A DNA stretch of 64,000 bases from Rebecca billardiae RCC1528. Taxonomy: Eukaryota; Haptophyta. The DNA is taken from assembly GCA_965240325.2 (NCBI GenBank), contig OZ251229.1:1178001-1242000 (forward strand), in the 5' to 3' direction. The position numbers were made by a program, and so were the translations under genes. This document shows positions 8,112 to 18,399 of this stretch, one piece after another (within the stretch, counting starts at the first letter, position 1; each line of letters begins with the position of its first letter). The notes beneath the pieces were generated by a model, which worked only from the letters and a program-made list of their open reading frames with translations, was not told the DNA's origin and did not search any database.

Positions 8112-10994
8112 CCACTTTTCACGTGATGTCATCCCTACGCGGGGGACATGCTGTGACGAAGGATCGACGCGGCCAGACCATAGGTACGATCCCTTCGCGT
8201 GGCGGCGCACAACGTGTATGTACATATGACTGCTGGTTCACGACCGAGCCCGGACCGTCGGTGCAGATGGCGTGCTGCCGCGCGGCCGCGCGCCGGCGGG
8301 CCGCGCCGCGCGCCCGCGCCCGCGCAAAAAATCCCAACCCAACCCCGCCCGCCCCGCCCCCCCTCCTTCTCCACTTTTCACGTGTCATCCCTACGCGGGG
8401 GCCATGCTCAGCCTTGGAGTCAGCTGATTGTGAGATGGAAAAGAAGAATCCTTCCTCCCTCCCCCTCTCCCTCCCCCTCCCCTCCCCCCCAAATCCTCCC
8501 TTCTCCACTTTTCACGTGTCATCCCTACGCGGGGGCCATGCTGTGACGAAGGATCGACGCGGCCAGACCGGAGGTACGATCCCTTCGCGCGGCGGCGCAC
8601 AGCGTATGTATGTATATGACTGCTGGTTCACGACCGAGCCCGGACCGTCGGTGGATGGCGTGCGGCCGCGCGGCCGCGCGCCGGCGGGCCGCGCCGCGGC
8701 CGCGCCCGCCCAAAAAATCCCAACCCAACCCCGCCCGCCCCGCCCCCCCTCCTTCTCCACTTTTCACGTGTCATCCCTACGCGGGGGCCATGCTCAGCCT
8801 TGGAGTCAGCTGATTGTGAGATGGAAAAGAAGAATCCTTCCTCCCTCCCCCTCTCCCTCCCCCTCCCCTCCCCCCCAAATCCTCCCTTCTCCACTTTTCA
8901 CGTGTCGAATCCCTACGCGGGGGCCATGCTGTGACGAAGGATCGACGCGGCCAGACCGGAGGTACGATCCCTTCGCGCGGCGGCGCACAGCGTATGTATG
9001 TATATGACTGCTGGTTCACGACCGAGCCCGGACCGTCGGTGGATGGCGTGCGGCCGCGCGGCCGCGCGCCGGCGGGCCGCGCCGCGGCCGCGCCCGCCCA
9101 AAAAATCCCAACCCAACCCCGCCCGCCCCGCCCCCCCTCCTTCTCCACTTTTCACGTGTCATCCCTACGCGGGGGCCATGCTCAGCCTTGGAGTCAGCTG
9201 ATTGTGAGATGGAAAAGAAGAATCCTTCCTCCCTCCCCCTCTCCCTCCCCCTCCCCTCCCCCCCAAATCCTCCCTTCTCCACTTTTCACGTGTCATCCCT
9301 ACGCGGGGGCCATGCTGTGACGAAGGATCGACGCGGCCAGACCGGAGGTACGATCCCTTCGCGCGGCGGCGCACAGCGTATGTATGTATATGACTGCTGG
9401 TTCACGACCGAGCCCGGACCGTCGGTGGATGGCGTGCGGCCGCGCGGCCGCGCGCCGGCGGGCCGCGCCGCGGCCGCGCCCGCCCAAAAAATCCCAACCC
9501 AACCCCGCCCGCCCCGCCCCCCCTCCTTCTCCACTTTTCACGTGTCATCCCTACGCGGGGGCCATGCTCAGCCTTGGAGTCAGCTGATTGTGAGATGGAA
9601 AAGAAGAATCCTTCCTCCCTCCCCCTCTCCCTCCCCCTCCCCTCCCCCCCAAATCCTCCCTTCTCCACTTTTCACGTGTCATCCCTACGCGGGGGCCATG
9701 CTGTGACGAAGGATCGACGCGGCCAGACCGGAGGTACGATCCCTTCGCGCGGCGGCGCACAGCGTATGTATGTATATGACTGCTGGTTCACGACCGAGCC
9801 CGGACCGTCGGTGGATGGCGTGCGGCCGCGCGGCCGCGCGCCGGCGGGCCGCGCCGCGGCCGCGCCCGCCCAAAAAATCCCAACCCAACCCCGCCCGCCC
9901 CGCCCCCCCTCCTTCTCCACTTTTCACGTGTCATCCCTACGCGGGGGCCATGCTCAGCCTTGGAGTCAGCTGATTGTGAGATGGAAAAGAAGAATCCTTC
10001 CTCCCTCCCCCTCTCCCTCCCCCTCCCCTCCCCCCCAAATCCTCCCTTCTCCACTTTTCACGTGTCATCCCTACGCGGGGGCCATGCTGTGACGAAGGAT
10101 CGACGCGGCCAGACCGGAGGTACGATCCCTTCGCGCGGCGGCGCACAGCGTATGTATGTATATGACTGCTGGTTCACGACCGAGCCCGGACCGTCGGTGG
10201 ATGGCGTGCGGCCGCGCGGCCGCGCGCCGGCGGGCCGCGCCGCGGCCGCGCCCGCCCAAAAAATCCCAACCCAACCCCGCCCGCCCCGCCCCGCCCCTCC
10301 TCTTCTCAGTGTGTCACGTGTCATCCCTACGCGGGGGCCATGCTCAGCCTTGGAGTCAGCTGATTGTGAGATGGAAAAGAAGAATCCTCCAGCTAAAATT
10401 CTCCCTCCCCCTCTCCTCCCCCCTCCCCTCCCTCCCCTCCCCCAAAATCCCTCCCCTTCTCCACTTTTCACGTGTCATCCCTACGCGGGGGCCATGCTGT
10501 GACGAAGGATCGACGCGGCCAGACCAGAGGTACGATCCCTTCGCGCGGCGGCGCACAACGTGTATGTACATATGACTGCTGGTTCACGACCGAGCCCCCG
10601 GGACCGTCGGTGCAGATGGCGTGCGGCCGCGCGGCCGCGCGCCGGCGGGCCGCGCCGCGCGCCCGCGCCCGCCCAAAAATCCCAACCCAACCCCGCCCGC
10701 CCCGCCCCGCCCCTCCTCTTCTCAGTGTGTCACGTGTCATCCCTACGCGGGGGCCATGCTCAGCCTTGGAGTCAGCTGATTGTGAGATGGAAAAGAAGAA
10801 TCCTCCAGCTAAAATTCTCCCTCCCCCTCTCCTCCCCCCCTCCCCTCCCTCCCCTCCCCCAAAATCCCTCCCCTTCTCCACTTTAACTTTTCACGTGTCA
10901 TCCCTACGCGGGGGCCATGCTGTGACGAAGGATCGACGCGGCCAGACCAGAGGTACGCTCCCTTCGCGCGGCGGCGCACAACGTGTATGTACAC
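8112..10994. repeat. tandem array, ~386-bp unit, two U6 snRNA 3' modules per unit
   Basis: About seven consecutive units; the same landmark recurs at 8610, 8998, 9384, 9770, 10156 and 10560 (spacings 388, 386, 386, 386, 404). The three central spacings are identical and those units look nearly invariant. Each unit contains, on the minus strand, two copies of GCATGGCCCC-CGCGTA-GGGATGACACG followed by TGAAAAGTGGAGAAGG. This is the 3' half of U6 snRNA as it appears in the complete U6 gene at 43907-44002. One copy follows TCGTCACA, the other AAGGCTGA. Neither is preceded by the U6 ACAGAGA region. Between them are a purine/pyrimidine-skewed tract (CT-rich on the plus strand) and a GC-rich tract. 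Module sites on the plus strand include about 8112-8152, 8365-8407, 8503-8541, 8755-8794, 8890-8929, 9142-9182, 9277-9315, 9530-9568, 9664-9702, 9916-9954, 10050-10088, 10310-10348, 10460-10498, 10722-10760 and 10878-10921. ORFs across the array are by-products. Confidence 0.9.
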
Positions 10995-12449
10995 TAGAGA
11001 GTGAGTTGCAGCCGCCGCTGCACGCCGGCAGCGGCAGCTTCACGACCACCTTCAGACGTTCGCTTGGTTCGTATACCGGTAGCGGTGCGGACAGCGCTAC
11101 AGCCTGCGTTGACAACTGCGCAGGGCACGCATCAAGCGCGCGCCCCTACTGTCTACTGAGCCTCGGACCGTGTAAGGCTGGTGGACGGCCGTAAATAAAC
11201 AGCTGCAGGCGAGGCCCGGGGCGCAGATCCAGTAGAGCAGCACTGATCTGCGCACCGCCGTCGAGAGTTGCAGCAGCAGGGGCAGGCAGCCAGGTGACAA
11301 CCGCGCAGGGCACGGCACGCATCAAGCGCGTGCTCCCACTGGCCTCGGGCTGTAGGGCTGGTGGACGGCCGTAAACACTTGCAGGCGACGCCCGGTGCGC
11401 AGATCCAGTCGAGCAACACTGATCTGCGCGCCGCCGCCGAGAGTTGCAGCAGCAGGGGCAGGCAGCCAGGTGCCAGCCGCGCAGGGCACGGCACGCATCA
11501 AAACAGTTACAGGCGAGGCCCGGTGCGCAGATCCAGTCGAGCAACGCCGTCGCAACACGGACCGGCGCGCCACTCCGTCCGGAGGAGAGATGTAGAGAGT
11601 TGCAACCGCCGGGGCAGGTGACAACCGCGCAGGACACGCGTCAAGCGTGCGCCTCCTGAGCACCGGACATGAGAGCGGCCGTTATCAGTTGCAGGCGACG
11701 CCCGTCGTGCGGATCACTCGATCACTCGTCGAGCCGTCGGATCAATCGTCGAGCGTTACAGATCGGTCATCGGCCGCACGGTCGCGAGGTGCAGGCGAGG
11801 TGCAGGTGGAGGGCGGCCGTCGACAGTTGCAGGCGACAGGGCGTGAGCATCCTGCTCACACATCACCCCGACGGTCCACACCCTCGGTCGCAGCCCCGCG
11901 GCGCCCGCGGTGGCATCTCGACCTCCCGTCACGGCGGTCAGCCTGGCCCGAGCGGGCCCCTCTACTTGACGAGCGAGTATCATCCGGCGGTTGCTGTTCA
12001 AATGAGCCGCCTAACTTGAGTCGCGTCGACAAGTGTGCACGTTAAAACATAGTAAACTCTAATCGATCGACGGACCCTGATTGGCCCTCCATGTTTCGTC
12101 GAGAAGAATTTTCCTTCGGACGAACGGCAACTCGAGCGGAAAACATAATACATCGCGCAGCCATCACTCGACAAAAGCGTACTCCGAATCTTTTCTTTCG
12201 AGGCCACTACGTGCGAGGACTGTCCCAACTGCAGGCACAGTGGGTAAAACTCGTCGAAACGATTGTTTGGCAAGTAAAACCCGGCGAACCGATGGTTTTT
12301 CGGAGTAACATCCGTCGAACCGTTGGTTTAGCGAGTAAAAACAGCCGAACCGATGGTTTTTCATAGAGAAAACTCCGAATTGTGGGCATTTTCGTAACTA
12401 ACCCGACATCTGTGCCGCGGATCCACTTTACACGATTAAGTAGAGTAGA
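10995..12449 (+). mobile_element. dispersed repeat E, copy 1
   Basis: A 1455-bp unit starting TAGAGAGTGAGTTGCAG and ending AAGTAGAGTAGA. It interrupts a unit of the U6-module array: array sequence ends at GTATGTACA on the left and resumes at GACTGCTGGTTCA on the right (12452). The same 1.4-kb sequence with different flanks occurs at 35559-37523, and a diverged, interrupted copy on the minus strand at 38644-42700. The 5' two thirds contain degenerate ~150-180-bp tandem monomers around GGTGGACGGCCGTAAA. The last 390 bp contain repeats of the type CGAACCGATGGTTTTT. No coding frame is convincing and no TG...CA LTR ends are present. The class is unknown. Confidence 0.85.
12020..12052 (+). mobile_element. 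33-bp insertion ending in the AACATAGTAAACT tail
   Basis: E copy 1 carries about 30 extra bases here compared with copy 2 (around 37125). They read AAGTGTGCACGTTAAAAC followed by ATAGTAAACT. Nearly the same string is at 17376-17404, and inverted at 22158-22190. This looks like a 5'-truncated remnant of another family with a fixed 3' end. Confidence 0.5.
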
Positions 12450-12560
12450 TACGACTGCTGGTTCAAGACCGAGCCCGGACCGTCGGTGCAGATGGCCGGC
12501 GTGCGGCCGCGCGGCCGCGCGCCGGCCCCAAAAGACTCCGCCCACCCGCCCCGCCCCGCC
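12450..12560. repeat. right remainder of the array unit interrupted by E copy 1
   Basis: Resumes the array unit after E: GACTGCTGGTTCA, then the GAGCCCGGACCGTCGGTGCA segment and the GC-rich tract. It then drifts into unique sequence at about 12560. Confidence 0.75.
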
Positions 12561-12579
12561 CCCCCATCTCCACCTAAAC

Positions 12580-13889
12580 CTAGGCGTCCGCCGCCTTCAC
12601 CGCCTCGCCCAGCGCCGCCTGCACCTTCGCCGGCTCCCCCGCCTGCTCGCCGGTCGTCGCCCGCAGCGCCGCGCGCTGCTGCTCGAGCTGCTCCGCGCGC
12701 GCGCGCTCCGCGCCCTTCCGCGCGCCCGCCTGCCGCCTCGTCCGCTGCTCGAGTTGCTCGAGGCGTGCTCGGCACTGCCGTTGCCGCGCACCGCGGCGAG
12801 CGCGATCTCCTCCGTCTGCTGGACCGCGTCGGCCGCGCGCCACGCGGCCGCGGCCAGGTCCTCCTGATGCGCCGCGCGCTCGCACTCCCAGCGCTTGCGC
12901 TCGTCCTCCAGCTCGCGCGTCGCGCCGAGCTCGCGCTCGGCGGCCGCCGCGAGTTGCGTCTGGGCCAGTTGGAGCGGCCGCTATCCCTCGCCACCGATGC
13001 GCTCGACTCCATCGGAGGTCCTTGGCGGCTGCAGCTCGGGCGGCGGCTGCCGCTGCGCGCGCACGCGCACGCGCCCGCGTGCCTCCCCGTCAGTCTCCGA
13101 GCCCGAGCCAACACCCTCTCTTGCCAGTAACTGGCCGCGCGCGAGACCCCGCTGCTCGGGTGCGGCGCCAGCCGGGCCGTACGCACCCGCACTCGACGGC
13201 GTCGAGCGCGGGGTGCTGCACGCAGTAGCCGCCAGGCGCTGGCGGCGGGACGCGGCGCGGCGCCGAGCGCGACCGGCGGTGTCCGCTGCAGCGCGCGCAC
13301 GCGAACGCCTCGCGCGTGACGCCGGCGTCTCGAAGCGCGCGGCGCATCTCTCCGCCTGCGTCTGCGCCACGCCGGGCGGCGCCTTCCGCTTGCGGCTTGC
13401 CTCGACCTCGGTGAGCTGCTCCAGGTGCTCGTGGGTGCGTGTCCATCTCATCGTGTAGAGCTCGCCGTGCGCGTCGTGGCGGCTGTCGAGCTCTCGGCGG
13501 TTGGTCGCACTGGAGGTGTCCGTGGAAACGTGAGACAGCGCGACCCGCTGCGAGCAGCTCCTCACCCTCCAGAGGTGCGCCTCGATCTCGCGATCGCTCT
13601 CGCTCGGCCTGGAGCCGCGGACGCGCTGCACGACGTTGCCGAGCACGCGCGCGGACGGGAGGTCGAGCTCCTCGGGCGGGCTGGCGCGCGCAGCAGATGC
13701 CGAAGGTGATGCCAAATCTCGCCAGCACGTGCCGCGCGCATTCTCGATCACGTGGGTGCCACACGCGACAGCCTCTGCCGAGATGCCACGATCGGAAGCG
13801 CAGGCCAAGCGCGCGCTCCCGGCCGGCGCGATGACTGTGCGGCACTCGGAAGGAGAGCCACACGAGAAGGGCTGCCGCACGTCATCCAC
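12580..13889 (-). pseudogene. coiled-coil protein gene with an in-frame stop and a frameshift
   Basis: Reading on the minus strand, one frame runs from the edge at 13889 to a TAG at 12981 (302 codons; helical segments such as EHLEQLTEVEASRKRK). The same frame continues directly after the stop with a strongly coiled-coil-like stretch, LAQTQLAAAAERELGATREL and EDERKRWECERAAHQEDL, to about 12790. A shift of frame there restores more of the same character (LEQLEQRTRRQ, GAERARAEQLEQQRA) to a stop at 12580. Such continuity across one stop and one frameshift points to a recently broken gene, or to unrecognised introns. No family is identified; a long coiled coil is all that can be said. No ATG lies near 13889. 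Confidence 0.5.
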
Positions 13890-16050
13890 GTACGGCTATC
13901 AGAGCACCTTGGGCGGCTGTCCGAGCTCGTTCGCGCCCGTGGTCCTCCCTGGCTGTGGGGTGTGTTGCACGTCTCGACCCAGAGGCACGGCTCGTGTACT
14001 CGTCGCTCTAGATGCCACGTTCAAAGTTCGGAACGCGACGGCGCTTGGAGTCCTGGGATACCCGCTCCTCCCGCCCGTGCGGACTCACCGCCATAGCGAC
14101 GGGGCGGGACGTGGCGCCGCACGGCGCCGCGGAGGGCGTGGGCGCCGACGCCGTCACCCTCCGGAGGGGCGTCCTCCGTCCAAATTTCGACGTCGAATCC
14201 GGTGCTCACCAAGTATTATAAAGTAGCCAATCCGGATGCCAGCTGGCGACCGGTGGGTGCAGTACAGCAACGATGGCGGCCCGCCGGTGCGTCGCGATCG
14301 TGGGAGCTTCAAGGCTCGCCAAGGCTGGCCCGTGAGTGGCGGAGACACTGACCACCGGCGAGCCCCTGCGCAGTGCGCGCTTAGCAACGCGCTTACAAGA
14401 GCTCGCGTGTCCATCCCCTCCGGGCACGCTGCTCCGTCTGGATATCGGGTGACCAACGCGGCGTCCGCCTGATGACCCTCGTGCGCAGGACGGCGACAAC
14501 TGGTGAGCTGCTAAGCTGCTCGGCGGTGGCGAAGGCAGCAGTCGAGCTGCCGATCAAAGGTCGACGCGCGCGTGCCTGTGCATGCGATGCGCGGGGCAAC
14601 GCGCGCCATCGCATCGCCCGTCGCCGTCGGCCATGCAGCTGCTGCCGGCCGGCTGACATGACGGCGCGGCGTGAGCCCAGCGGCTGCTGCGTCGAGTACC
14701 ACGCGGGTGTCAAGGGGTGGCAGGCGGCGTCGTCACGGCGTACGCTGCGTGTGCTGCTCTCGCTTACCGTGGCTTGGTCGGCTGCTCAGCCAGCGCGTGC
14801 CTGTGGCCGATGCTGCGTGGGCAACGGCGCTCCCCCAGCCCGGGACAGGCTGCGCGCGGGCTGGCGGGCAGCCAGCCTGTAGCCGATGTACACGCGGCCG
14901 CACGCTGGCATGGCCGAGGGCACGCGGCGGCGTGGTGTCGACATCGAGCCGGGGGCCGCCGGCCGCGCTCGCACGCGTCGCGCACTCGCCCGCCGCCGCT
15001 GGGTTTGGGCGCGCTCGCGGGGAGGGCGCTCAGCAGGCATTGGTCACACGCCCTGCCGCCTCTGCCTGCCTGGCGCTTGCGGACGCGCCTTGCGGCAGCC
15101 CGGCGGCCACCGTCCGCGCCAGCGGCTCCGATCTGGTGGAAGCTGCCGTGCAGGCGGGCGGCTGCAGGCTCTCCCGATTGGAGCATGCGCTGTCGAGTCT
15201 GCCCGAGCCGACGGCGGACACGCCAGCAGGTGCTGTGTCCGTGTGCCCTCACGGCCGGCGCTCGACTCCGCGCGGCGTGCAGCGGCAGCGGGAGGGGTGG
15301 TGCCCCCGGCGGGCGGCGGTGGTCGATGCAGCTGCCGGCGCGATGGTGCAAGCCAGCTCGGCAGACGCACCGGCCGCGGCGCCGCCACTGGACCCACCCA
15401 TCACGCTCGCGCCGCTGCCACCCCACGCACTGGGCTGCGCCAGCGCCCAGCCGAGCCTGAGCGGCAGCTGTCGCTCGACGTGACGACAGTCGACTCGGCG
15501 CCGCGTGAGTGGCGGTAGCAGTGTCCGTGATGGTGCCACGACTGGTGGCGGCGAGCGGGCGGTGCGGCGGTGCCCGGCGGGCTGCTTGGCACTACACACT
15601 ACTCGGTCGCTCCGGGCCGACGGCATGCGCGTGCTCGACGGTCGTCGCTATTGAAGCGGCAACACAGTACCACGACTCACGAGTCAACGAGTGCCAGTGC
15701 GGGCAGTGCGGCGAGGATTAATTCCTGAAGGCTGAATGAAGTACTGATGCTGCTGATGAATATTATATATATAATTATGATAATTGAACAATATACTAAT
15801 ATTGGCGGCGGTCAGCCCACCTGCATCTGACGACGATGAAGGGCGAGATGACACGAACTGTGACCGGGCAGGGGCGGCGCCGGGCTCGGCCGCTCGGCGC
15901 GAGTCGATCGACTGGCAGGTTCCACGGGACGGCGAACGTGAGCCGAATGAGTAGTGACTGTCGTCAGCTGTCAGCGCGCAGCACAATCGGGCGCGCGGGC
16001 CGGTCGGTCGGGGCCAGGGGGGAAGAGCCTGATGGCGTCGAGTCGTGCGG
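13890..16050. other. gene-poor stretch
   Basis: No supported gene. 14671-15483 is open on the plus strand but is compositionally biased and has no motif. 15229-15370 is a diverged match to the repeats at 43130-43520 (CTCGACTCCGCG..., GGGGTGGTGCC...GGCGGGCGGCG). 15720-15830 is a short AT-rich spacer. Confidence 0.5.
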
Positions 16051-16866
16051 TCAGTGGGGCCACACAGCACGTGCAAAGGCCACTCGCGCGGCGTCGTCCA
16101 GATGAAGCACGGGGGGGCCCCGCGCCGAGTGTAGCGCAGTCAGGATGCGGTGGCGGTCGCGCTCGTCGACGGTAGACAGCCCGCGGCCGTACACGCGCAC
16201 GCGTCGCACGGGTCGCGTGAGCAGGTAGATCTGCTTGAATCGAATGGCGTGCCGGAAGTACCCCCGCGGGTCGTGGGCGCGGTCCACGCCCGCCACAACG
16301 CCAACTGCCACGATGCTGCCTTGGACCGGCGCCGCGCCTTCGAGCTGGAAGAGCCGCCGCTGGCCGTGCTCGGCGGCGACATCGTTGAGCGCTCGCCGCA
16401 CCTCCGTGCACAGGCGTGCATGCGCGTACGCCGTGCCCGCGCGAATGGCGATCGCGCAGTCCGCCAGCCCAGCCTCGTACCAGCGCACGCTCTCGGGCTT
16501 CCACCCGAGCGCCACACACTGGACGGAGGGCGCGTGCACCGTCACGAGCCGCATGCTGCCACGCGCCAGCTCCGGTGGCGGGTCTGGGCGCGGCGCGGGC
16601 CCGCGGCGCGGGCCCGAGATCAGACGGCGGTATGCCCTGGGCGCCTGCGGGCGAGGCGCGCGCCTGGACCCGTGAGCGTCTCGCTGGTGCGCGAGCAGCG
16701 CCGGGCGGCCCACGAGGACAGTTGCGCAGCACACGTACGGGTGGTGCCGCATGTCGAAGTGGTCGCTGAGGGAGGACGCGTCCCTGGCGAGCGCGCCGCA
16801 GACGAGGCAGCGGACGGACGGGTCCGCCCCGAGCACGGTGGGCTCGCCGCACGGCCAGCAGATCAT
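16051..16866 (-). CDS. zinc-finger protein with ASCH-like domain
   Basis: 271 aa, ATG at 16866 to TGA at 16051, with even coding character throughout. Residues 20-42 are a C2H2-type finger (CLVCGALARDASSLSDHFDM then RHH). Residues 46-65 are a second, atypical one (CCATVLVGRPALLAHQRDAH). A Pro/Arg-rich linker follows. Residues about 106-232 resemble the ASCH (PUA-like) fold: LVTVHAPSVQCVALGWKPES and VRWYEAGLADCAIAIRAGTA correspond to the family's 'L-x-x-H-x-P-W ... G-x-K-x-x-E-R-W ... G-x-I-x-I-A' pattern; GSIVAVGVVAGVDRA is the typical 'G-x-I-V-G-x-V' strand; and RPVRRVRVYGRGLSTV is the closing strand. ASCH domains bind RNA or nucleobases; zinc fingers suggest nucleic-acid contact. Substrate unknown. 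It stands alone between repeat-rich regions. Confidence 0.6.
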   Translation of the reverse strand: MICWPCGEPTVLGADPSVRCLVCGALARDASSLSDHFDMRHHPYVCCATVLVGRPALLAHQRDAHGSRRAPRPQAPRAYRRLISGPRRGPAPRPDPPPELARGSMRLVTVHAPSVQCVALGWKPESVRWYEAGLADCAIAIRAGTAYAHARLCTEVRRALNDVAAEHGQRRLFQLEGAAPVQGSIVAVGVVAGVDRAHDPRGYFRHAIRFKQIYLLTRPVRRVRVYGRGLSTVDERDRHRILTALHSARGPPVLHLDDAARVAFARAVWPH

Positions 16867-16969
16867 CGCCGCCGTCGCGCTCGCCGCCCCGCCCGCGCGA
16901 CGGCTTCGTTTTACGATGGAGCTCGAAGGGATAATTTACTGACCTTTAATAATTGAACCACGTCCTCTG

Positions 16970-17066
16970 CCACCAACGCCGACTTCGTGTCGACGATCGG
17001 GCACTGCCGCCGACGAATAATCAGGAGACCCGCGTCGTCCTACCTGTGTCGTTAAATCATAGAATG
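16970..17066 (+). mobile_element. R-family fragment (a), 5'-truncated to ~100 bp
   Basis: Matches the reverse complement of 35734-35833 from CTCTGCCACCAACGCC to the shared end CGTTAAATCATAGAAT. The sequence 5' of 16970 differs from that in the longer copy, so this is a short 3'-anchored copy. Confidence 0.75.
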
Positions 17067-18399
17067 AGTCCGTTAATGGCGAGCATAGAACCCAAGGATT
17101 CCTTTGCTATAGGTGCATTCAACCATAATACCCAAGGGAGTTACTGATCCGCCCCACCCGGGGAGCCTCCACTCGGAGCCGAAAACGCGACGACCAAGCC
17201 GTAAAGTAGTACGACGTACTACTCTTATTCTTAGTAAACTGTAGGTTGGCTCGACTTTTGCGAATTAGGCGGCATCATCACATACGGCGCTCCCTCTCGT
17301 TGGTCGGCGAGTCGCCACTCTGAACGACCTTGGAATAATACTCGGCTATCTGACGACGCGCTCTTCTCTCTAATTAACCAAGTGTGCACGTTAAAACATA
17401 GTAAACTGTATGCGTGATTCCTTTGGCGTGGTCTGAAGCGGTGGCTCCAGATCCAAGGATTAGCGAAAGTGCGAAACTCGGAAAATGAGAGGAAATTATT
17501 CAACACCCGCCGCGTGCGGCGTGCGCCGCCGCCGGCCGCGTGCTCCGCCGCAGCCATCCGCCGCGAGGCGCCGCCCGCTGCCGCGCCACCGCGGCCGCGG
17601 ATGTGCGCACGCGGGGATGGCGCACGCGGTCGGGCAGAGGCGCAGCACCCTTCTACGCCGCCCTGCGCCGCGCGACTCGCGTCTGCCCATCTTCTCCGCG
17701 CCTTGAGCCCGCACGGACGTGTGCGCCGCCTCTCACCTCAGCCGCCTGTTGTCGTCCCCACAAAGTATGCGCGCGCTGAGCGGAACCCGAGGCGCGCATC
17801 CCAGAAAGGCGCGAGCCATGTTACGGTACGGTCGTAGGCGCGTGCCATGGTGCCCAGCGGCTTCACGCGCGTGCGTGCCTCTCTGCTGCTCCCGGCAGGC
17901 AAGGCGCCCATGTCTCTGGCCGAATGTGGCGGCGGCGCGAGCCCGCGCTCGCTGGCCTGCAGCTGACCGTCGCGGTGCGAGGGCGCGAAGCGCTGGGCCA
18001 CGCGCAAGCTACGGTAGCTCGTCGCCTCGCTACCGCCCCGCCGCGTCCGAGCGGAAGCTCTACTGGACATCGCGCGGCCTCGTCCTGGCGGCACCGCGAT
18101 GGGCGCGAGTGACGCAGCGAGGTCGGGCGGCGGCGCGGCGCGCGGAGGAGTCCGGGGAGCCCGGCCCCAGCGTGCGCCAACCGGTCGTGACTCGTTAACT
18201 GTCCCGGTCAGTGGGAGCTACAGTTTACTAGGAACATGAGACACACACGGTCAGGCTGCAGGCGACCCACTGACAGCTATAATATCGAAGTTTCGAACGG
18301 TGCGGTGGAGTTCACCAGCAGCGGTACAGTACACGTACAGTACAGCCAGTGGCCGCTCGGCGCCTCGGCCAGCGCAGCGACGTGCGGGGACGTCGACAG
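17067..18399. other. gene-poor stretch with retroelement-tail motifs
   Basis: No gene is supported. 17067-17480 is AT-richer and holds TTCTTAGTAAACTGTA (17229), also at 7605, and GTGCACGTTAAAACATAG (17383). Another TAGTAAACTGTA lies inverted at about 18220. 17480-18190 is GC-rich and open in several frames without motifs. Confidence 0.45.

Noticed and set aside
8575-8660. Internal Pol III B-box (GGTTCACGACC) making the array unit a tRNA-derived SINE
   Set aside because: The match to GGTTCGANNCC is weak, no A box or tRNA fold is visible, and the U6 modules lie on the other strand.
8123-10881. Dozens of ORFs of 60-294 codons in the U6-module array
   Set aside because: They repeat with the array unit in several frames on both strands and consist of low-complexity Pro/Arg/Gly sequence.
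8115-10905. Recurrent CACGTG (G-box/E-box) as regulatory sites
   Set aside because: Each CACGTG is simply part of the U6-derived GACACGTGAAAA module, so its repetition needs no regulatory explanation.
8112-10994. CRISPR-like regularity of the array
   Set aside because: Units are ~386 bp and near-identical throughout, with no short repeat/unique spacer pattern, in a eukaryotic context.
12950-13458. Plus-strand ORFs over the coiled-coil pseudogene
   Set aside because: The coiled-coil character is on the minus strand; the plus frames are its complement.
14671-15483. 270-codon plus-strand ORF as a gene
   Set aside because: Biased composition, equally long frames overlap it on both strands, and part of it matches a non-coding repeat at 43 kb.
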